Shown here: one piece after another, positions 57,604-64,000 of the stretch
Numbering within the stretch: position 1 is the first letter of the stretch
Layout: the number at the start of each line of letters is the position of its first letter
Origin: Linum tenue
Lineage: Eukaryota > Streptophyta > Magnoliopsida > Malpighiales > Linaceae
Assembly (NCBI GenBank): GCA_946122785.1
Contig: CAMGYJ010000006.1
Span: forward strand, 31,819,168-31,883,167
Reading direction: 5' to 3'
DNA length: 64,000 bases
Notes under the pieces: model-generated
Seen by the model: the letters and a program-made list of their open reading frames with translations, nothing else
Told to the model about the DNA's origin: nothing
Databases searched by the model: none
Made by a program: the position numbers and the translations under genes

Positions 57604-57611
57604 GCTACAGA

Positions 57612-58020
57612 TAGAGGTGACAATTTTCAATCCAATCCATCTATTAAAATATCCAACTAATCCAATCCATTTTATTCAAATCCAGTTGAATTGGTGGATT
57701 CATGGGTTGATCCATGGATACAAATGACAATTTACTATTTAGTACCTATACGTTTTATATTTTATATTTTGGTACCCAAAATTAATAGTTTACTCAAAAT
57801 ATATCATTGGAAAATAACGTTTTGGTACCTAAAATTTTATTGTGACATTTTAATACCCAAACTTTTTAACATTAAATATTGGTCAAAGACTTGGATGTCA
57901 TTTGGATTCATGGATCAATCCACCAATCTACTTGATCCAATCTATTTAATCCAATACACTTGATCTACACCAATCCAGTTCACCAATTGATGAATCCAAT
58001 CCAATTGTCATCTTTAGCTA
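57612..58020. mobile_element. Probable hAT-type MITE, 409 bp
   Basis: Left end 'tagaggtgacaattttc', right end complement of 'tagctaaagatgacaattgg'. The 8-bp flanks are gctacaga (57604-57611) and gctgcaga (58021-58028), 7 of 8 identical. The ends carry 'aatccaatcca' repeats. Confidence 0.65.
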
Positions 58021-58028
58021 GCTGCAGA

Positions 58029-58980
58029 TATGATACGTACTTTTTACATTTTCTTCAACATCTGAGCAGATGCTTACCAACAGCGGCTGAGGTTTCTCTC
58101 TGTCCTGTAATTCCTTCTTATCTAGCAACGCATATAATTAAATCAATGTGACTAGCTCATAGCCTAAAACGTTGTACAAGAAAGACAAGCATCATTCCTT
58201 TTCAAGTGTAATACGATCCACAAAATAGACGTGTGGATGCTATCCAAAACAACATGTGTAGTGCTGTTTGCATGTGTTGGGCAAAATAAAATTAAAAAAT
58301 GAGAATGATCCCTGAAAGTGCCCTTCACAAGGGATTGTCGTCTCTTAGTTCCCCATCTCTCCACTTGAAATTAAGACATGTACCGAACAACAAGCAGCAA
58401 ACAACACAACATGGAAATGGGCCAATGTGTGACCAATGGAATGGTGTGTTTTCTCTGAAGAGTCGCACTATCTTTAAATGGTTTGTTTGCTGACGATCAT
58501 CTTTCCGAGAAGCAGCACCACATCTTTCTCCAACATGTCGCCCTGCTTTTCAAACCTAATCCTTACTAAATACTACCCTTGTCCATGTGAGCGTTAAATA
58601 GCAGAGATTGTGAAATAGCAACTATAGTAGGCCACACTATCTCCCTCCTATGTTGACATGTTTTAGTTTTGTTCTGGTAACTTTTAGTTATCTGCCTCTC
58701 CCCACACACAATAAATAAATAAATAAAAGAATTCTACACAAGTGGTACTTTCACGATTGAAAAATTAAATGGAATATACCTTAAAGGAGTTAGGCTAGTA
58801 CAAACTAGACTGGTATTTGGCATGGTAACCAAGTAATTAAATTAGTTCCATTAGTTTGTAATGTTCAACAATGCAGGAATAATAAAAACATCTTTCCTTT
58901 CCACGGGATGATAGATGTGTTTCGATGGCGAAACTCGCGTGTTTAATGCGCTCTGTTTTCAAGGAAACACAAAATACAAA
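58029..58980. other. Intergenic, nothing recognised
   Basis: Several short ORFs without domains, and an 'aataaataaataaat' tract at about 58710. No gene. Confidence 0.4.
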
Positions 58981-58984
58981 ACAA

Positions 58985-60960
58985 ACAACCGTCAAATATC
59001 CATCGCGGATTTTCGGCGTCGTTGATTTGATCGATTAAATAGAAACCAAGACGACCGTCAAATATCCACCGCCGGCGTCGGCGATTTTGATTTGATCGTT
59101 GCACCTTTGACTTCTAACCAAGAACAACCGTTACTCGGTTCACCACCTCTCCAAACTACGTTCGAACGAGGGTGTTCGACGAGAAACGAGAAATCAAACC
59201 AGGAGTGTTCTAAGTTACGTTACCTCTACTCCTATGGAGGTTCCTCTGGAGAGCTCCGCGACTACGACTCTGCAAAGGAGGTCTTTGACAGAGAAGTTCT
59301 ACGAAACTAGAGAGAAAAAGGTAAGTCTGCAACGGTGCAGTTTGAGATTTGATTTTGCCGTCCCGAGCTTCTCTCTCTTCCCAATCTTTATACTTCGCTC
59401 TTGTCCCCGCAGTCGTAGTAACTGCCTTCGCGTCTTTGTCTCCCACGTTCCTCATTCCTGTCAACCGTGCGGGTAACTTCCTCCTTGTTGCGTAACTCCC
59501 ACGAGTGCGAAACCGCTTAGACACGCAGAAACTTGGCCAAAACGACACTGAGCCAAAATCCACAATCCTCCACCACGGTTCGATCCCCCAAACAACCCTG
59601 TCCACATAATAAACAAACGACATCGAGTCCACGACATCGTCAAAACTGAAATCTCGCCACTGTGACGTTGTTTTTGGCTAACCAACGCCGTTTCATATCC
59701 TCGCGGTGTCGTTCCACGAAACAACGTTGTTTTCTACACCGTTTATTTGAAATTTCTCACGACATTGTTCTATATTAAACACTGTCGTTTCCTAATCCAC
59801 GGTGTTGTAGATACCTCTCGCGGCGTCATTTTCAACTAAACGACACCGTCTAAAATAATCTTTAAAATATTAATTAATTAAAACGACCATCATTGTTGAC
59901 ACGCCGTCATACCCTCACTTCGCGGCGCCGTTCTTAGTTAAACAACATCGTTTTCTAGTCCTGCGATGTTGTTGAGCTTCGTGATGCCGTTTAATTTTTT
60001 CGCGACATCGCTTTTCACTAATCCATGCCGACCTTGCCAAATTCTCAGCCACAACTCAACTGCTCTGGCCCGGTCCCATCAAACAGTGTCGTTCTTCATC
60101 CGCAATATTGTTCTCTACCAAACGGTGACGTTTTCTCGTCTTGCGGTGCCGTTGGGCTTGACAGGCCGCCCTCACCAAAATCCTACCCGTTGTGGTGTAT
60201 TTTGTTAATTAAACGGCGTCGCTTAGTAATACCGCAGCACTGTTGATGCCTTAAGCGGTGTCGTTTTTAGCTAAACCGCACCGCTTGATTCTACCGACAT
60301 CGTTTTAATATTAAACAATGTCGTCTTAAATACCGCGACATTGTTGGGCTTACTCGCGGTATCGTTTCCTTCCCCAAAACAGCTCCATTTGCTTTTCCTT
60401 TCGCGACATTGTTTTTTATTAAACACTGTCGTTTGCTAGTCCAGCGGTACCGTTGGACCTACTCGCGGTACCGTTTTTAATTAAACCAACGTATTAAAAT
60501 GCCGAGATTCTGCACGTTGGGCTGGGCGGATTTTGGGCCAATCACTTACTTGATATGGTTTTTAATTAATCGGCCTCGCTTACCAAGGCCTCTCGCGGTA
60601 CCGTTTGGTAATCCGAGGTGCCGTTGGGTTTACTCGTGGTATCGTTTTACCCATCCGCGATGCCGCTTGTCTCCACGCGGTATCGCTTCTCCCCTTCTGA
60701 CAAGGATAAAACAACCTCCTTTTCCAACACCAACACTAACCGTGCGTGCGGCCCACATCTTGTTTTCCGGTAAACAGTGTCGTCCGCGGTACCGCTGAGC
60801 TTCCTTGCGGTACCGTTTTCTAATTCGCGGTATCGTTTTAACTCTCCGCGATGCCGCTCAACTCCAAACGACACCATTTTTTATCCGCGGTATCGAATTA
60901 AATGCCCAGATTAATTAATGTGGCATTGAATTCAGGCCAAAATAAATTTAGGTGTCAACA
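58985..60960 (-). repeat. 3' LTR of a Ty3/gypsy element (left limit approximate)
   Basis: On the - strand the LTR begins TGTTGACACCT at 60960, directly after a purine tract. It extends left through the degenerate repeat array and a leader-like region (59200-59480). Near its left side a 66-bp direct duplication ('ccgtcaaatatcca' at 58989 and 59055) occurs. The far end was not located, so the start coordinate is a guess. Confidence 0.65.
59640..60900. repeat. Degenerate array of 'cgcggtatcgtttt' units
   Basis: About 1.25 kb in which every 20-45 bp has a variant of 'cgcgg(t)a/tcgttt' or its near-complement 'aacgacaccg'. The units point both ways, so many short hairpins are possible. Intervening spacers are AT-rich or encode nothing. 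It is part of the gypsy LTR. Confidence 0.8.
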
Positions 60961-60973
60961 AATTTCCCCCACA
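60961..60973 (-). other. Polypurine tract of the gypsy element
   Basis: The - strand 'gtgggggaaatt' lies immediately upstream of the LTR start TGTTGACACC. Confidence 0.78.
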
Positions 60974-62069
60974 ATTTGGTTTATAAGAATTATGAACCAA
61001 ATTGTTGACACAAGTCAAATCACCTAAAATAATTTCCTTAACCACAAACTCAAAGAGAACCATGAAAAACAATGTTGACGATGAAGTAAACCACTTGGCC
61101 CTAGCATCATCATTATTGTCATTAGTTGGCCAAAAGCAACGGTGAGGCTTTTGCAAGTCTTCTTCTTTGAAACAAAGTTTCCTTCTTCAACCAAATCCCA
61201 TTCTCATCATCCTTCTCAAGGTAGTAAAGGACACGGAGAAATCCACTTCCAGTCAAACTTATTTGACCACACGCTAAATGCATGGTGATTTTGCCATGCA
61301 ATTTTCTCGGGTACACTATCCTAAAACCCCAACGTTGTTTATCCAAAACGGTGGCATCTTTGGATTACTATAAACAGCCTTGTTTACCCTTCCCGCAGCA
61401 TTGCGGATCAGCGACCTTAGTTTTTTCCCCCCTTTTTTTTATCCTTAATTAAAACCAACAGGTTTGGCTTCTATGTTTTCTTACACGGCCGTGTGACCCC
61501 AACAACATTGTTCAACTCGCTAACACCTCTTCCTCGAGGATTCTTTCTCCTGCAAATTTGCGGCCAATCGTAACAACACTAGTTTGGCCAAAACTCCTTT
61601 TATTACTTAATTATATAAATCTCTGCCGATATATTTCTTTTAATTATTATCTAAAAATTAATTTCGACCAAAAGGATTTGTCATAACCTGTGTGGCTTTC
61701 TTTCTTTCTTATCTCTTTTGCAACAATTCTGTTTTGGCGAAACTTTACTCCCTCTCTTTTTCTGCCAAGAATATACCCATTTTTTTTGTTCACATTGAGG
61801 TCACAACGGCGTTGGAGCTAGAAACAGAGAAAGATTACAATAGTCATGCGGGGAACAAATTTCGCATCGCCGCTTAAGTAAACACAACCATGTTTGGTCC
61901 TTCTTTCCTTATTAAGAGACCATTGTCAACAAAAATAAAACAAAAATGCAAAGTAGAGCCATTTTATTCTTTGTCGACGTTTTGGCTATCTCGACAATAT
62001 CCTAAAACATTGGCCATCCATATTTAACAACTATGACCAAAATCCCAAACCACAAGTTCACTCCAACGG
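60974..62069 (-). other. Internal 3' region of the gypsy element, no pol domains
   Basis: Between the protease region and the polypurine tract only about 1.1 kb remain. No reverse transcriptase, RNase H or integrase motif is readable in any frame, so this part is a deletion derivative or non-coding. The 74-codon ORFs at 60932-61346 are not recognised. Confidence 0.6.
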
Positions 62070-63736
62070 TCATGATTTTGTTATTGCAATGCCGTTAGTG
62101 TTTATGTAGCTCAGACTATCGATTACTCGAAGAACTGAAATAATCTCGGACAATGGGTCCAAGCATGCTTTACTCAACACCTTTGCACTTGACACTATGA
62201 CGTTGGACGTTGCTTCATCCCTGCTCCTAATTTCAAGTGGTCCAAAATCTCCATGGTACAAATAAGCTTCAGCCACATTGGCCCCAACGGCAAACGACTT
62301 TGTGTCAGCCTGTACCACCTCAACGACACCGTCTTCATTCCAGAGCATCAAACACTGATGCAGTGATGAAGGAACTCACTTGTTGGTGTGGATCCAATCC
62401 CGGCCAAGTATTGTGTTGTAGCTTATCATTCTATCTACCACGAAAAAAGCGCTCATCCGCTTCTATGATCCAACTCCCACGACAACTGGGAGGATTCCCC
62501 TGGCAGAAGTGGACCCGCCATTGAAGCTTGTCACAAACACTTCCGTTGGGATCAAATTAGTAGTATTCTTGCCCAACTTCTTCAGCATCCTTGTTGGCAG
62601 CACATTTACTGCGGCGCCATTGTCAACTAAGACTCTCGACATTGGTACGTCATCAAGTGTGGCCTTGATGTAGAGAGGCCTCAAATGACACAACATCTTC
62701 GGCTCGGGCTCGTTAAAAACAGCGACCATGTTCGATTCTTCACCCGTGGTTCCTTCGTCCACAGCTTTCCCCTTCACTTCTGCAGCGCGCATAGATTTAT
62801 CCACCTCGTCGAACTCTGATCTTCACGTGATGTTCTCCACTGACATACTTGTTGACTCTTTCGAACCTTGGTACAATACGTAAAAAGGATATCTTCCCCT
62901 ATCTTTGCCCAGTAGCCCCACAGCTTTGTGGCCTGCTTCTTACAGCTCTTTTAGGATCCGCTGCGAACTCTTGTTCTGCTTGGCTGACTCTACTGCCAAA
63001 TCAATTCGACCATTCGTGCGAGCCATCATTGCACTCCACGGCTCAACCTCGATTGGCAGATTCGCAGACTCGCCAACCAGCTCTGCCTCTGCTGGCTCCT
63101 CATTCTCCTCCTCTAAAGTCAGTTGAGCAAAACCGCTCACCAGCTCAGCAACATTGACCACTTGAGCAGCTTCGTCGACCTCTTCAACCTCCATCACAAC
63201 TTCGCCATCCTCTCCCTGATTTTCCAAATCAGTGTGAAAGATCAAAGGCAAGATGTAGTTGTTCACCACCACCGGTGGTAGACTCCCAAACTGGATCGTC
63301 ATGGGTGCACCTTGGTTGTAACATCGTCATCCTTATTTTTTCGATCAAATTTCGACTTCGGATCCTCCAATTCCAGCATCTCCTCTTCGATAAAGGAGTC
63401 ATCCAACTCAGCATCGTACTCAGCCTCTCCCTGGACTCCCTGATCGTTCCCATCCAGCTTGTCCTCGACAACTTTTCCATCACCGACCACAGTCACTCTC
63501 AGACCCGTGGCAGAGTTGTCCACGTTCACATTTGCTTGCAAGTTTGCTATCCTCCTTCCTTGAGCATTCTTGCGGAGGTACCTTCGATACTGCGTCCTTG
63601 ACATCTCGTCAACCGCGATGGGTTGTTGACGACGGACATCGTAGGTGTGCCAACCACCCTGTGGCACATTTGGCATCTTGAAGGTTCTCCTGACCGGTGG
63701 GGAACCTCTCATAGGTTGGGCAAGTCCAAAAGACAA
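62070..63736 (-). pseudogene. Ty3/gypsy gag-pro polyprotein remnant
   Basis: Read from right to left. 63736-63299 is a linker downstream of gag (Gln/Arg-rich, then acidic), 63302-62940 is a Glu-rich linker, and 62804-62463 holds the retropepsin-like domain. Its catalytic motif is 'LVDNGAAVNVLP' (Asp at about residue 61 of that frame, D-N-G rather than D-S/T-G). 'YNTILGRDWIHTNK' follows, then an in-frame TGA, then 'VPSSLHQCLMLWNEDG' into 62351-62070. Frame changes between segments show the copy is dead. Sequence style suggests the Tat/Ogre side of the gypsy group; this is a judgement from memory. Confidence 0.78.
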
Positions 63737-64000
63737 ACTTTTGAAAGGCGGGGCACTTTGAGCAACCCACTATCTACTTTGCCCTCTTCCCCATGCAGGT
63801 GTCTGTACTCCTTCGACATTGCGTTCATACGAGGGGTACCTAGATTTGAACTGTCGTGGTCCCAATCTCTCGTGGACCGACTGGCTCGGTCCTGCTCCCC
63901 CAATGTTTAGCTTTCCGCGGCACTAGGCACACAACTTCTCTTCCTCAGCTAGATCCAGGCGTGGCCCGTCTTGCACTTGGGAGGATGATGCACCCTGGGC
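63737..64000 (-). pseudogene. Upstream gag part of the gypsy element, cut by window end
   Basis: The sequence continues the linker/gag region ('ERNVEGVQTPAWGRGQ'-like in one frame) and leaves the window. No zinc knuckle is visible here. Confidence 0.45.

Noticed and set aside
59210..60798. Several ORFs of 70-140 codons in the gypsy LTR
   Set aside because: They arise from the repeat array and leader, with no domain on either strand.
59640..60900. CRISPR-like repeat array
   Set aside because: Units are degenerate, unevenly spaced and in both orientations in plant DNA; no CRISPR features.

Overview
This is a stretch of nuclear DNA from a flowering plant, most likely a eudicot. It has small GT-AG introns in AT-rich intergenic DNA, three ordinary plant genes (a TLC-domain membrane protein, an NPH3-type BTB protein and an alpha-expansin), and plant-type transposons throughout: LTR elements primed by tRNA-Asp, hAT, MULE, CACTA and PIF/Harbinger elements, LINE fragments and tRNA-derived SINE-like pieces. 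No rRNA gene, tRNA gene, CRISPR array or bacterial-type operon was seen.

Layout. 0.85-4.7 kb: intact TLC/TMEM56-like gene, + strand, eight coding exons plus a 5' UTR exon. 5.1-8.9 kb: a hAT MITE and a decayed LTR element. 8.9-17.2 kb: one LTR family present as LTR-internal-LTR-internal-LTR, all on the - strand, with a tRNA-Asp primer site and a 375-aa acidic ORF. 18.3-20.3 kb: NPH3/BTB gene, - strand, with an apparent 1-nt frameshift near its C-terminus. 21.2-26.3 kb: hAT elements, a LINE fragment and LTR pieces. 26.6-28.1 kb: Pack-MULE-like element carrying an LRR-like fragment. 28-35.8 kb: AT-rich DNA with two more hAT MITEs and a SINE-like piece. 35.8-39.8 kb: a MULE carrying a truncated MuDR-type transposase (+) and a plant-mobile-domain gene (-). 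40.0-42.9 kb: a PIF/Harbinger-like element and two opposite copies of an unnamed 0.86-kb element with exact 9-bp target duplications. 45.6-46.7 kb: intact alpha-expansin gene, - strand. 47-53.6 kb: foldback element, then a LINE split by a 2.5-kb CACTA element, then another hAT MITE. 53.9-58 kb: decayed LTR mosaic. 59-64 kb: end of a Ty3/gypsy element (- strand) with a striking LTR repeat array and a retropepsin domain.

The three cellular genes do not form a pathway; they are islands among transposons. The most informative parts are the transposon structures: the mosaic three-LTR array, the MULE with two antisense genes, the gene fragment inside a Pack-MULE, and the 9-bp-TSD element pair. Coordinates of TE ends marked by target-site duplications are exact readings; those of decayed elements are approximate. 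All family names come from motif recognition by eye, not from database searches.
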